Of a stretch of DNA of 64,000 nt, positions 9,653 to 19,683 are shown in pieces. The DNA comes from Pseudomonas sichuanensis (GTDB lineage: Bacteria; Pseudomonadota; Gammaproteobacteria; Pseudomonadales; Pseudomonadaceae), in the NCBI RefSeq assembly GCF_003231305.1, contig NZ_QKVM01000015.1:43116-107115 (forward strand), given 5' to 3'. Numbering within the stretch: the stretch's first letter is position 1; each line of letters starts with the position of its first letter. Below the pieces are notes generated by a model, which worked only from the letters and a program-made list of their open reading frames with translations, had not been told where the DNA came from and searched no databases. The translations under genes were made by a program, and so were the position numbers.

Positions 9653-9681
9653 CCGCCGGCAATCTGCAAGGCAGCCGGCGG
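9653..9681 (+). terminator. GC hairpin between SBP 3 and dppB
   Basis: CCGCCGGC (9653-9660) pairs with GCCGGCGG (9674-9681), 13-nt loop, 11 nt after the stop. It has no T-tract. It is suited to giving more binding protein than permease from one transcript. Confidence 0.55.
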
Positions 9682-9715
9682 CTGTGCCCTTAGTGGCTGA
9701 TGAGGTACCCCAAAC

Positions 9716-10726
9716 ATGTTGAGTTTCATTGCCCGGCGTCTGGGCCTGCTGATCCCGACCTTCTTCGGTATCACCCTGCTGACCTTCGCGCTCATACGCC
9801 TGATCCCCGGCGACCCTGTCGAAGTGATGATGGGCGAACGCAGGGTCGACCCCGAAATGCACGCCCAGGCCATGGAGCGCCTGGGCCTGAACAAACCCCT
9901 CCCGGTGCAGTACCTGGACTACGTCGGCAAGCTTGCCCAGGGCGATCTCGGTGAGTCACTACGCACCCGCGAAAGCGTCTGGCACGAGTTCACCACGCTG
10001 TTCCCGGCGACCCTCGAACTGGCCTTTGCCGCCCTGCTGTTCGCCGGCATCATCGGCCTGCTGGCCGGGGTGATCGCCGCGCTCAAGCGCGGCTCGCTGT
10101 TCGACCACGGCGTCATGGGCATCTCGCTGGCCGGCTACTCCATGCCGATCTTCTGGTGGGGCCTGATTCTCATCATGTTCTTCTCCGTGAGCCTGGGCTG
10201 GACGCCCGTCTCCGGGCGCATCGACCTGCTTTACGACATCGAGCCGAAGACCGGCTTCATGCTCATCGACACCCTGCTCAGCGACGAAGAAGGGTCGTTC
10301 AAGGACGCGCTGATGCACCTGATCCTGCCGGCCATCGTGCTGGGCACCATCCCGCTGGCGGTAATCGCCCGCATGACCCGCTCGTCGATGCTCGAAGTGT
10401 TGCGCGAGGACTACATCCGCACCGCCCGCGCCAAAGGCCTGTCGCCCGCCCGCGTGGTGTTCATCCACGGCCTGCGCAACGCCCTGATCCCGGTGCTGAC
10501 CGTGTTCGGCCTGCAGGTCGGCACGCTGCTGGCCGGCGCCGTGCTCACCGAAACCATCTTCTCCTGGCCGGGCATCGGCAAATGGCTGATCGAAGCCATC
10601 GGCGCCCGTGACTACCCTGTGGTGCAGAACGGCATTCTGCTGATCGCCTGCCTGGTGATCCTGGTCAACTTCGTCGTGGACATCCTCTACGGCCTGGTCA
10701 ACCCACGCATCCGCCATCAGCGCTGA
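9716..10726 (+). CDS. dppB: Peptide ABC transporter permease DppB
   Basis: The 336-residue inner-membrane protein begins MLSFIARRLGLLIPTFFGIT, the standard DppB/OppB N-terminus. It has six predicted helices and the EAA loop with DYIRTARAKGLSPARVVFIHG, which contacts the ATPases. GAGG precedes the ATG. It heads the tightly packed dppBCDF block, 10 nt before dppC, and pairs with DppC to form the transport channel. Confidence 0.95.
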   Translation: MLSFIARRLGLLIPTFFGITLLTFALIRLIPGDPVEVMMGERRVDPEMHAQAMERLGLNKPLPVQYLDYVGKLAQGDLGESLRTRESVWHEFTTLFPATLELAFAALLFAGIIGLLAGVIAALKRGSLFDHGVMGISLAGYSMPIFWWGLILIMFFSVSLGWTPVSGRIDLLYDIEPKTGFMLIDTLLSDEEGSFKDALMHLILPAIVLGTIPLAVIARMTRSSMLEVLREDYIRTARAKGLSPARVVFIHGLRNALIPVLTVFGLQVGTLLAGAVLTETIFSWPGIGKWLIEAIGARDYPVVQNGILLIACLVILVNFVVDILYGLVNPRIRHQR

Positions 10727-10736
10727 GGACTTCGTC

Positions 10737-11663
10737 ATGACCAGCCCGATTCCAAAATCCGTCACCCCGCCAGCCGCGGTTGACCAAAGTTTGCTCTACC
10801 CCTCGCCCTACAAGGAGTTCTGGCAGGCCTTCTCGCGCAACAAAGGCGCGGTGGCCGGCCTAGCCTTCATGACCCTGGTGGTGTTCTGCGCACTGTTCGC
10901 CCCCTGGGTGGCACCGCACAACCCCAGCGAGCAGTACCGCGACTTCCTGCTCACGCCACCGGTGTGGCTCGAAGGCGGCACCTGGCAGTTCATCCTCGGC
11001 ACCGACGAACTGGGCCGCGACCTGCTTTCGCGGCTTATCCAGGGCGCACGCCTGTCGCTGCTGATCGGCCTGTCGTCGGTGGTGATGTCGCTGATCCCCG
11101 GCATCCTGATGGGCCTGTTGGCCGGGTTCTTCCCGCAGATCCTCGGCCCGTCGATCATGCGCCTGATGGACGTCATGCTCGCCCTGCCCTCGCTGCTGCT
11201 GGCCGTGGCCATCGTCGCCATCCTCGGCCCAGGCCTGATCAACACGGTGATCGCCATCGCCATCGTCTCGCTGCCTTCCTACGTGCGCCTGACCCGCGCC
11301 GCGGTGATGGGCGAGCTGAACCGTGACTACGTGACCGCCGCACGCCTGGCCGGCGCCAGCTTGCCACGGCTGATGTTCGTCACCGTGCTGCCCAACTGCA
11401 TGGCGCCGCTGATCGTGCAGGCCACCTTGAGTTTCTCCTCGGCGATCCTCGACGCCGCCGCCCTGGGCTTCCTCGGCCTTGGCGTGCAGCCGCCCACCCC
11501 CGAGTGGGGCACCATGCTGGCCTCGGCGCGCGACTACATCGAGCGCGCCTGGTGGGTGGTGAGCCTGCCTGGCCTGACCATCCTGCTCAGTGTCCTGGCC
11601 ATCAACCTGATGGGCGACGGCCTGCGCGATGCGCTGGACCCGAAACTCAAGAACGCCGCCTGA
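10737..11663 (+). CDS. dppC: Peptide ABC transporter permease DppC
   Basis: The 308-residue protein has the OppC/DppC N-terminal domain (residues about 20-75, with a first helix [20 protein letters not shown]). The conserved [20 protein letters not shown] signature follows, then five more helices and the EAA loop [20 protein letters not shown]. It starts 10 nt after dppB and ends 10 nt before dppD, indicating one transcript. Confidence 0.95.
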   Translation: MTSPIPKSVTPPAAVDQSLLYPSPYKEFWQAFSRNKGAVAGLAFMTLVVFCALFAPWVAPHNPSEQYRDFLLTPPVWLEGGTWQFILGTDELGRDLLSRLIQGARLSLLIGLSSVVMSLIPGILMGLLAGFFPQILGPSIMRLMDVMLALPSLLLAVAIVAILGPGLINTVIAIAIVSLPSYVRLTRAAVMGELNRDYVTAARLAGASLPRLMFVTVLPNCMAPLIVQATLSFSSAILDAAALGFLGLGVQPPTPEWGTMLASARDYIERAWWVVSLPGLTILLSVLAINLMGDGLRDALDPKLKNAA

Positions 11664-11673
11664 GGAGAACGCC

Positions 11674-12642
11674 ATGTCACTGTTGCAGATCAACAACCTG
11701 AACGTGCGCTTCGGCGACGCCAATGCGGTACCGGTGGTGGACGGTCTCGACCTGAAGGTGGACGCCGGCGAGATCCTCGCCATCGTCGGCGAGTCCGGCT
11801 CCGGCAAATCGGTCACCATGATGGCCCTGATGGGGCTGATCGACGCCCCCGGGCGCATCACCGCCGATGCCCTCACCTTCGACGGCACCGACATGCTCAA
11901 GCTCAGCGGCCGGCAACGGCGCAAGGTGGTGGGCAAGGACATCGCCATGGTCTTCCAGGACCCGATGACCGCGCTCAACCCCAGTTACACCGTGGGCTAC
12001 CAGATCGAGGAAGTGCTGCGCCAACACCTCGGGCTCAAGGGCAAGGCCGCCCGCCAGCGTGCCCTGGAGTTGCTGAAAAAAGTCGAGATCCCGGGCGCCG
12101 AAAGCCGTCTGGACGCCTACCCGCACCAACTGTCCGGTGGCATGAGCCAACGGGTGGCGATCGCCATGGCCATCGCCGGTGAACCCAAGCTGCTGATCGC
12201 CGACGAACCGACCACCGCGCTGGATGTGACCATCCAGGCGCAGATCATGGAGCTGCTGGTCAACCTGCAGAAAGAGCGCAACATGGCGCTCATCCTGATC
12301 ACCCACGACCTGGCCGTGGTCGCCGAGACCGCCAAACGCGTGTGTGTGATGTATGCAGGCCAGGCCGTCGAGGTCGGCCAGGTGCCGGAACTGTTCGACA
12401 TCCCCGCCCACCCTTACAGCGAAGCGCTGCTGGCGGCCATCCCCGAGCACAGCATCGGTGCCGAACGCCTGGCCACCTTGCCCGGCATCGTCCCCGGCCG
12501 CTACGACCGCCCGCAGGGTTGCCTGCTGTCGCCGCGCTGCCCTTACGTGCAGGACAACTGCCGCCGCCAACGCCCCGCCCTCGACCCACAGGCCCATAGC
12601 CTGGTGCGTTGCTTCTACCCGCTCAACCAGGAGGTGGCGTGA
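11674..12642 (+). CDS. dppD: Peptide ABC transporter ATPase DppD
   Basis: This 322-residue ABC ATPase has Walker A GESGSGKS (about 37-44), Q-loop [13 protein letters not shown], signature LSGGMSQR, Walker [13 protein letters not shown] and H-loop LITHDLAVV. The C-terminal OppD/F oligopeptide extension carries a CX-rich motif ([17 protein letters not shown]), which in relatives binds a [4Fe-4S] cluster. The start at 11674 follows TGAGGAGA. Its stop overlaps the dppF start by one base (TGATG), giving translational coupling. Confidence 0.95.
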   Translation: MSLLQINNLNVRFGDANAVPVVDGLDLKVDAGEILAIVGESGSGKSVTMMALMGLIDAPGRITADALTFDGTDMLKLSGRQRRKVVGKDIAMVFQDPMTALNPSYTVGYQIEEVLRQHLGLKGKAARQRALELLKKVEIPGAESRLDAYPHQLSGGMSQRVAIAMAIAGEPKLLIADEPTTALDVTIQAQIMELLVNLQKERNMALILITHDLAVVAETAKRVCVMYAGQAVEVGQVPELFDIPAHPYSEALLAAIPEHSIGAERLATLPGIVPGRYDRPQGCLLSPRCPYVQDNCRRQRPALDPQAHSLVRCFYPLNQEVA

Positions 12643-13610
12643 TGGCCGTCGTTCTTTCAGCCCGTGAGCTGACCCGTCATTACGAAGTGTCCCGCGGCCT
12701 GTTCAAGGGCCATGCCCTGGTGCGCGCGCTGAACGGCGTATCGTTCGAACTGGAGGCTGGCAAGACCCTGGCCGTGGTCGGCGAATCGGGTTGCGGCAAG
12801 TCGACCCTGGCCCGTGCCTTGACCTTGATCGAGGAGCCGTCGTCCGGCTCGCTGCAGATCGCCGGCACCGAGGTCAACGGCGCCGGCAAGGCCGAGCGCA
12901 AGCAACTGCGCCGCGATGTGCAGATGGTGTTCCAGAGCCCCTACGCCTCGCTCAACCCGCGGCAGAAGATCGGCGACCAGTTGGCCGAGCCACTGCTGAT
13001 CAACACCTCGCTGAGCAAGGCCGAGCGCCGCGAAAAAGTGCAGAAGATGATGGAGCAGGTGGGCCTGCGCCCCGAGCACTACCAGCGCTACCCGCACATG
13101 TTTTCCGGTGGCCAGCGCCAGCGCATCGCCCTGGCCCGGGCGATGATGCTGCAGCCCAAGGTGCTGGTGGCGGATGAGCCGACCTCGGCGCTCGACGTGT
13201 CGATCCAGGCCCAGGTGCTGAACCTGTTCATGGATTTGCAGAAGGAGTTCAACACCGCCTACGTGTTCATCTCCCACAACCTGGCGGTGGTGCGCCATGT
13301 GGCTGATCAGGTGCTGGTGATGTACCTGGGCCGGCCGGCGGAGATGGGGCCGAAGGAGGATATCTACGAAAAGCCCCTGCATCCGTACACCCAGGCACTG
13401 TTGTCGGCGACACCGGCGATCCATCCGGACCCGCTGAAGCCGAAGATCCGCATCGCCGGTGAACTGCCCAACCCGCTGAATCCGCCGGATGGCTGCGCGT
13501 TCCACAAGCGTTGCCCGTATGCCACCGAGCGTTGCGCCAAGGAGGTGCCGGCGCTGCGGCAGGTGGGTACAAGACAGGTGGCCTGCCACTACGCCGAGCA
13601 GTTCCTTTAA
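12642..13610 (+). CDS. dppF: Peptide ABC transporter ATPase DppF
   Basis: This 322-residue ABC ATPase has Walker A GESGCGKS, Q-loop MVFQSPYASLNPRQ, signature FSGGQRQR, Walker B VLVADEPTSALD and H-loop FISHNLAVV. The C-terminal cysteine motif (GCAFHKRCPYATERC) is of the OppF type. The ATG at 12642 shares a base with the dppD stop, and AGGAGGTG lies just upstream. It is the last gene of the peptide cluster and is followed directly by an inverted REP pair ending in a T-run. Confidence 0.95.
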   Translation: MAVVLSARELTRHYEVSRGLFKGHALVRALNGVSFELEAGKTLAVVGESGCGKSTLARALTLIEEPSSGSLQIAGTEVNGAGKAERKQLRRDVQMVFQSPYASLNPRQKIGDQLAEPLLINTSLSKAERREKVQKMMEQVGLRPEHYQRYPHMFSGGQRQRIALARAMMLQPKVLVADEPTSALDVSIQAQVLNLFMDLQKEFNTAYVFISHNLAVVRHVADQVLVMYLGRPAEMGPKEDIYEKPLHPYTQALLSATPAIHPDPLKPKIRIAGELPNPLNPPDGCAFHKRCPYATERCAKEVPALRQVGTRQVACHYAEQFL

Positions 13611-13615
13611 ACCTT

Positions 13616-13685
13616 ATCGCGGGGCAAGCCCGCTCCCACGAGTTTGCACAGGCCTCGTGGGAGCGGGCTTGCCCCGCGATTTTTT
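13616..13685 (+). repeat. Inverted REP pair (type 1) acting as terminator after dppF
   Basis: Two 27-nt copies in inverted orientation (13616-13642 and 13654-13680) around an 11-nt spacer, with core GGGAGCGGGCTTGCCCCGCG, followed by TTTTT at 13681-13685. The stem plus T-run forms a strong rho-independent terminator for dppF. Its right edge abuts the stop codon of the small minus-strand gene. Confidence 0.85.
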
Positions 13686-13759
13686 CAATGCATGAAGAAC
13701 CAGATCAGGATGATCACCGGAATCGGCACGCCAATCATCCACAGCAGTATCGAGCGCAT
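13685..13759 (-). CDS. 24-residue single-helix membrane peptide
   Basis: On the minus strand an ATG at 13759 with GAGGAGA 7 nt upstream opens a 24-codon frame. It begins MRSILLWMIGVPIPVIILI and ends WFFMH. It is almost entirely hydrophobic, with a single N-terminal arginine and two prolines, as expected for one inner-membrane helix. Very similar short peptides are, to my recollection, common in Pseudomonas and other gammaproteobacteria without assigned function. It is isolated: convergent to dppF and divergent from the AraC-type gene. The clear ribosome site and family-like sequence support it despite its size. Confidence 0.7.
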   Translation of the reverse strand: MRSILLWMIGVPIPVIILIWFFMH

Positions 13760-13814
13760 GATGCTTCTCCTCGTTCGTGGTCTACCAAGGTCCGTGCAGC
13801 GCCCGTGCCAGTTG

Positions 13815-13829
13815 TGTCAAAAAATGACA
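13815..13829. promoter_or_regulatory. Short dyad between the small peptide gene and the AraC-type regulator
   Basis: TGTCA-AAAAA-TGACA is a perfect 5-5-5 dyad in the 206-bp divergent region. It could be an operator for either gene; nothing else supports this. Confidence 0.25.
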
Positions 13830-13965
13830 GCCATATGAAACAAGGCCTTAGCTGTTAAGCCGCTTTGATTCGCCGTGCAAAATGCCGGATCACCGCTTGG
13901 CCCCGAAGGCGTTCTGCAATGCCTGGCCTTGTCACCCGCAAGCGGGCCAATGCACTATCACTTCC

Positions 13966-14775
13966 ATGACCTCTAACACCCTCCCCGACGGCCCCGGGCA
14001 AACCCCGCTCACCGCCGACACCGTCATGCGCTACCACCTGTGCTGGAAGCATCGCGACCTGGACGGGGTGATGGCGCTGTACCACCCGGATATCCAGTAC
14101 CACGACTTCTTCCAGAACCGCGTACTCGGCCATGACGAGCTGCGCGACTACGTGCGCGCCTGCCTGCCCCATGAGGCCGGCGAGGACATCGTCCACAGCG
14201 ACCGCATCCGCGTCGACGGCTGCACCGCGTTCATCCAGTACCAGGTCACCGTGCAGGGTGGCGAAGGGTTGGTGGCGTTCCAGTCCAGCGAGGCGATCAC
14301 GGTCAAGGACGGGTTGATCTGGCGGATCAACGAATACGCAACGCTGGTGCGCCAGCACGCCAAGGGCCGCCAGGCAAGCGGCCCGCGCCCGGCCACCAGC
14401 CGCCTGGGCCTGTCGCCGCGCCAGCTGTCGACCATGGCCCAGGATCTGGAGCACTACTTCAATCACCAGCGCCCCTACCTGGACCCCGAGCTTGATCTGC
14501 AACAAGTGGCTGACGAAAGCGGCTACAGCCGCAACCAGATTTCCTACCTGCTCAACCAGGTGCTGGGCCAGAGCTTCTACCGCTACGTCAACCAGGCGCG
14601 CCTGCAGCACCTGATGGCCAGCCTCGACGACGGCAGTGTCAAAGCGCCCATCGACGAGTTGGCGTTCAATGCCGGTTTCAACTCGCTGTCGGCCTTCTAC
14701 AAATGCTTCCGCGAGCACACCGGCCTGTCGCCCAAGGCCTATCTCAAGCAAATTTCCCTGCGTGCACGCACGTAA
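13966..14775 (+). CDS. AraC-family transcriptional regulator with SnoaL/NTF2-like sensor domain
   Basis: The protein has 269 residues. The N-terminal part (about 20-130) resembles SnoaL-like NTF2-fold domains (HRDLDGVMALYHPDIQYHDF, IDGC-like VDGCTAFIQYQVTVQGG). The C-terminal part (about 155-265) is an AraC DNA-binding domain with two HTH units (LQQVADESGYSRNQISYLLN and IDELAFNAGFNSLSAFYKCF, then GLSPKAYLKQ). The start at 13966 is the first ATG that keeps the NTF2 domain intact; an open extension of 28 codons upstream is unlikely. It probably controls the co-directional oxidase-cupin-binding protein genes. NTF2 domains bind small hydrophobic ligands or catalyse; here a sensor role is inferred. 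Confidence 0.85.
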   Translation: MTSNTLPDGPGQTPLTADTVMRYHLCWKHRDLDGVMALYHPDIQYHDFFQNRVLGHDELRDYVRACLPHEAGEDIVHSDRIRVDGCTAFIQYQVTVQGGEGLVAFQSSEAITVKDGLIWRINEYATLVRQHAKGRQASGPRPATSRLGLSPRQLSTMAQDLEHYFNHQRPYLDPELDLQQVADESGYSRNQISYLLNQVLGQSFYRYVNQARLQHLMASLDDGSVKAPIDELAFNAGFNSLSAFYKCFREHTGLSPKAYLKQISLRART

Positions 14776-14839
14776 GACAGCCCTCCCCGCCCTTCACTAG
14801 CATCGGCCACAGACCCAACCGGATGTGGAGCCCGACCCG

Positions 14840-16246
14840 ATGCAACCCCTGCGCACGATCAGCCTGTGGATGGACCAGCTCGACGAGCCGCTGTGCGCAC
14901 GCCCGGCACTGCGCGAAGACCTGGACCTCGATGTGTGCATCATCGGCGCCGGCTACACCGGGCTGTGGACCGCCTACTACCTCAAGCGCCAGGCGCCGCA
15001 GCTGAACATCGCGGTGATCGAGGCCAACATCGCCGGTTTCGGTGCCTCCGGGCGCAACGGCGGCTGGCTGATGGGCAACCTGCTGGGCGAAGACCGCCTG
15101 CTGGCCAGCCTGTCACCGCAACAGCGCCGCGCCAGCATCGACCTGCTGCACGGCGTCCCCGACGAAGTGCACAGCGTGCTGCAGCGCGAAGGCATCGACT
15201 GCGACTACCGCAAAGGCGGCGTGCTCTACTGTGCGGCCCGCTACCCGGAGCAGGAACGCAGCCTGCGCGCCTGGCTGGACGACCTGTATCGCCAGGGCAT
15301 GACCGAGGACGACTACCACTGGCTGCGCCCCGAGCAGCTGGATGCGCAGTTGCGCATCAGCAACCCCTACGGCGCGATCTTCAGCCCGCACACCGCGACC
15401 ATCCAGCCGGCCAAGCTGGTGCGCGGGCTGGCCCGAGCCGTGGAAAACCTGGGTGTAGCCATCTACGAAAACACCCCGGCCATCGACTGGCAAACCGGCG
15501 AGGTGCGCACACCCTTGGCGCGCATCCGCAGCCACTGGGTCGTGCCGGCAGTGGAGGGCTATGCCGCCAGCCTGCCGCCGCTGGGGCGCCATCAGTTGCC
15601 GGTGCAGAGCCTGCTGGTGGCCACCGAGCCGCTGCCGGAATCGACCTGGGAGCAGATCGGCCTGAGCCAGGGGCAGGCTTTCAGCGAAAACAGCCGCCAG
15701 GTCACCTACGGCCAGCGCAGCGCCGATAACCGCCTGGTGTTCGGCGCCCGCGGTGGCTACCGCTTCGGCGGCCGGCTACGCGAAGACTTCACCCTCACCG
15801 ACAGCGAAGTCGAACTGCGTCGCTACCTGTTCGGCGAGCTGTTCCCGCAACTCAAGCACGTGCGCATCACCCATTCCTGGGGCGGCAACCTGGGCATGGC
15901 CCGGCGCTTCAGGCCGCACATGCTGTGCGACCGCCAGCGTGGCATCGCCCTGTCGGGCGGCTACGGCGGCGAAGGCGTCGGTGCCACCAACCTCGGCGGG
16001 CGCACCCTGGCGGCGCTGATTCTCGGCCAGCACAACGCCCTCACCGCCCAGCCCTGGGTACACGACAACCGCCCGCTGGCCAGCCTGGCCAGCTGGCCGC
16101 CCGAGCCATGCCGCTGGCTCGGCTACAACGCGATCATCCAGAGTTTCGTCCACGAGGACCGGACCCTCGCCAGCCCGGCCAGCGCCCCCTGGCGGCGGCG
16201 CCTGGCCAGTGGGCTGGCCGACTTCATGGAAGGCTTCATGCACTGA
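14840..16246 (+). CDS. FAD-dependent amine/amino-acid oxidoreductase (DAO family, PuuB-like)
   Basis: The protein has 468 residues. An N-terminal Rossmann motif IIGAGYTGLW (Gly 36/38/41) is followed by EANIAGFGASGRNGGWLMG, the DAO-family flavin signature. The C-terminal GGYGGEGVGATNLGGRTLA closes the FAD site. The start at 14840 has GGAG 9 nt upstream. Relatives oxidise gamma-glutamylputrescine, other polyamine derivatives or amino acids with O2 or an electron-transfer partner. A neighbouring PotF-like protein makes a polyamine-type substrate plausible, but no residue here proves it. It is 32 nt ahead of the cupin gene. Confidence 0.85.
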   Translation: MQPLRTISLWMDQLDEPLCARPALREDLDLDVCIIGAGYTGLWTAYYLKRQAPQLNIAVIEANIAGFGASGRNGGWLMGNLLGEDRLLASLSPQQRRASIDLLHGVPDEVHSVLQREGIDCDYRKGGVLYCAARYPEQERSLRAWLDDLYRQGMTEDDYHWLRPEQLDAQLRISNPYGAIFSPHTATIQPAKLVRGLARAVENLGVAIYENTPAIDWQTGEVRTPLARIRSHWVVPAVEGYAASLPPLGRHQLPVQSLLVATEPLPESTWEQIGLSQGQAFSENSRQVTYGQRSADNRLVFGARGGYRFGGRLREDFTLTDSEVELRRYLFGELFPQLKHVRITHSWGGNLGMARRFRPHMLCDRQRGIALSGGYGGEGVGATNLGGRTLAALILGQHNALTAQPWVHDNRPLASLASWPPEPCRWLGYNAIIQSFVHEDRTLASPASAPWRRRLASGLADFMEGFMH

Positions 16247-16278
16247 CTTCCCCTCCACCACAACAGGATCCACCGGTC

Positions 16279-16620
16279 ATGAGCATCACCCAGTTCAAGC
16301 ACACCGACAGCGCCATCCTGGAGAGCAGCAACCCGGTCGCCGTGCCCCTCGGCGAGCCGGTCGCCGTCACCTCGGTCACCTGCGTCGAGCGCAGCGACGG
16401 GGTCGAGACCGGCATCTGGGAATGCACCCCAGGGCGCTGGCGGCGGCAGATCGTGCAACAGGAGTTCTGCCATTTCATCAAGGGCCGCTGCACCTTCACC
16501 CCCGACGGTGGCGAGCCCCTGGTCATAGAAGCCGGAGACGCACTGATGCTACCGGCCAACAGCGTCGGCACCTGGGACATCCAGGAGACCGTGCGCAAGA
16601 CCTACGTTCTGATCTTCTGA
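16279..16620 (+). CDS. DUF861-type cupin domain protein
   Basis: This 113-residue single cupin domain has a C-terminal segment (ALMLPANSVGTWDIQETVRK) typical of the DUF861/ureidoglycine-aminohydrolase-like cupins. Canonical metal-binding His-X-His residues are not obvious: only one His occurs in the first cupin motif (EFCHFIKGRC). The protein may therefore be non-catalytic, or bind metal in another way. It lies between the FAD oxidase and the PotF-like gene in one unit. In Pseudomonas such cupins often accompany polyamine or amine oxidase genes; the role here is unknown. Confidence 0.8.
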   Translation: MSITQFKHTDSAILESSNPVAVPLGEPVAVTSVTCVERSDGVETGIWECTPGRWRRQIVQQEFCHFIKGRCTFTPDGGEPLVIEAGDALMLPANSVGTWDIQETVRKTYVLIF

Positions 16621-16672
16621 TCCGCTGATCGCCTGCCTTCGATAACAACAGACAAAGCAAGGTAACCCCGAC

Positions 16673-17752
16673 ATGCGCACGCTCCTTCTCGCTCCCCTGA
16701 TGCTGGCCGCCAGCGTGGCCAGCGCCGCCGACTCGGTGAAGATCTACAACTGGTCGAGCTACATCGCCCCCGACACCCTGAAGAACTTCCAGCAGGCCAG
16801 TGGCATCGTGCCGACCTACGACGTGTTCGACAGCAACGAGACCCTCGACGGCAAGCTGATGACCGGCAACTCCGGCTACGACGTGGTGTTCCCCTCCAAC
16901 CACTTCATGGCCCGGCAGATCCAGGGCAAGGCCCTGAAGAAGCTCGACAAGTCGCAGTTGCCCAACTGGAAGAACCTCAACCCGGTGCTGCTCAAGGCCC
17001 TGGAAGTCAACGACCCGGGCAACCAGTACGGTTTTCCGTACCTGTGGGGCAGCACTGGCATCGGCTACAACATCGACAAGGTCAAGGCGGTACTGGGCGA
17101 CAACGCCCCGGTCGACTCCTGGGACCTGATCTTCAAGCCCGAGTACATCGGCAAGCTGAAAAGCTGCGGCGTGGCGGTGCTGGACAACGGCCCCGAACTG
17201 CTGCCGATCGCCCTGCATTACCTGGGCTTGCCGCAACACAGCCAGGACCCCGCCGATTACGACAAGGCCAAGGCGCTGCTGATGAAGGTGCGCCCGTACA
17301 TCAGCTACTTCCATTCATCGAAGTACACCGGCGACCTGGCCAATGGCGATGTGTGCGTGGTGGTGGGTTTCTCGGGCGACGTGCTGCAGGCGAAGAACCG
17401 CGCCGAAGAGGCGAAGAACGGGGTGAAGGTGGGGTATTCGATCCCCAAGGAAGGCGCACCGTTGTGGTTCGACATGGTCGCCATGCCGGCCGATGCCCCG
17501 GACGAAAAGGCCGGCTACGCCTACATGAACTACCTGCTGCAGCCTGAGGTGATGGCGGGCATCAGCAATTTCGTGCAGTACGCCAATGGCAACCAGCAGG
17601 CCGACGCGAAGGTGGACCCGGCCATCAAGGGCAACACGATGATCTACCCGAGCGAGGATGTGATGGGCAAGCTGTATGCCCTGGAGGCGATGCCGGCGAA
17701 GATCGACCGCATTCGCACGCGGATCTGGACCAGCATCAAAGCCGGCAACTAG
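16673..17752 (+). CDS. PotF/SpuD-like polyamine-binding periplasmic protein
   Basis: The 359-residue binding protein has a short signal peptide (MRTLLLAPLMLAASVASA). The mature start DSVKIYNWSSYIAPDTLKNF is diagnostic of the PotF/PotD/SpuD group (Trp and Ser near the start contribute to polyamine binding). Further markers are YDVVFPSNHFMARQI and PYLWGSTGIGYNIDKV. AAGG precedes the ATG at 16673. No permease or ATPase gene follows: the next gene is prfC on the other strand. It must share a transporter encoded elsewhere, or act as a sensor with the upstream regulator. Confidence 0.88.
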   Translation: MRTLLLAPLMLAASVASAADSVKIYNWSSYIAPDTLKNFQQASGIVPTYDVFDSNETLDGKLMTGNSGYDVVFPSNHFMARQIQGKALKKLDKSQLPNWKNLNPVLLKALEVNDPGNQYGFPYLWGSTGIGYNIDKVKAVLGDNAPVDSWDLIFKPEYIGKLKSCGVAVLDNGPELLPIALHYLGLPQHSQDPADYDKAKALLMKVRPYISYFHSSKYTGDLANGDVCVVVGFSGDVLQAKNRAEEAKNGVKVGYSIPKEGAPLWFDMVAMPADAPDEKAGYAYMNYLLQPEVMAGISNFVQYANGNQQADAKVDPAIKGNTMIYPSEDVMGKLYALEAMPAKIDRIRTRIWTSIKAGN

Positions 17753-17758
17753 AAACTA

Positions 17759-17846
17759 CGTGGGAGCGGGCTTGCCCCGCGATAGCGTCCGATCAGGCAT
17801 TGCCTCTGCCTGGATTGACGCCATCGCGGGGCAAGCCCGCTCCCAC
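17759..17846. repeat. Inverted REP pair (type 1) between potF-like gene and prfC
   Basis: Copies at 17759-17783 and 17823-17846 in inverted orientation, separated by 39 nt. They lie between two convergent genes and probably form their shared transcription end. Confidence 0.85.
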
Positions 17847-17870
17847 AGAGTCAGGCTTGGGCCTTCAGTA

Positions 17871-19454
<1,584 letters not shown>

Positions 19455-19492
19455 GGGAAATCGCCTGACTGGGGGATTAAAAAAGGGGCCGT

Positions 19493-19520
19493 ATCATACC
19501 TGAAGTTGGGCTGGGACCAA
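19493..19520 (-). promoter_or_regulatory. Sigma-70 promoter for prfC
   Basis: On the minus strand, -35 TTGGTC (19515-19520) and -10 TATGAT (19493-19498) are 16 bp apart and about 40 bp before the prfC ATG. Confidence 0.55.
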
Positions 19521-19554
19521 AATCTGCGGAACCAGCGGCACCCGTTCCGGCCCA

Positions 19555-19683
19555 TTCGCGGGTAAACCCGCTCCCACAGGTACTGCACTTGGCCGGAGGT
19601 CAGTGAAAAGCTCAGGCGCTGCATGGGTATCGCACAAGGCTTGGGGCAATGCAGAACCCTGTGGGAGCGGGTTTACCCGCGAA
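19555..19683. repeat. Inverted REP pair (type 2)
   Basis: Copies at 19555-19579 and 19659-19683 in inverted orientation, core GGGAGCGGGTTTACCCGCGA, separated by 79 nt. They lie between divergent genes rather than at a gene end. Confidence 0.85.
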
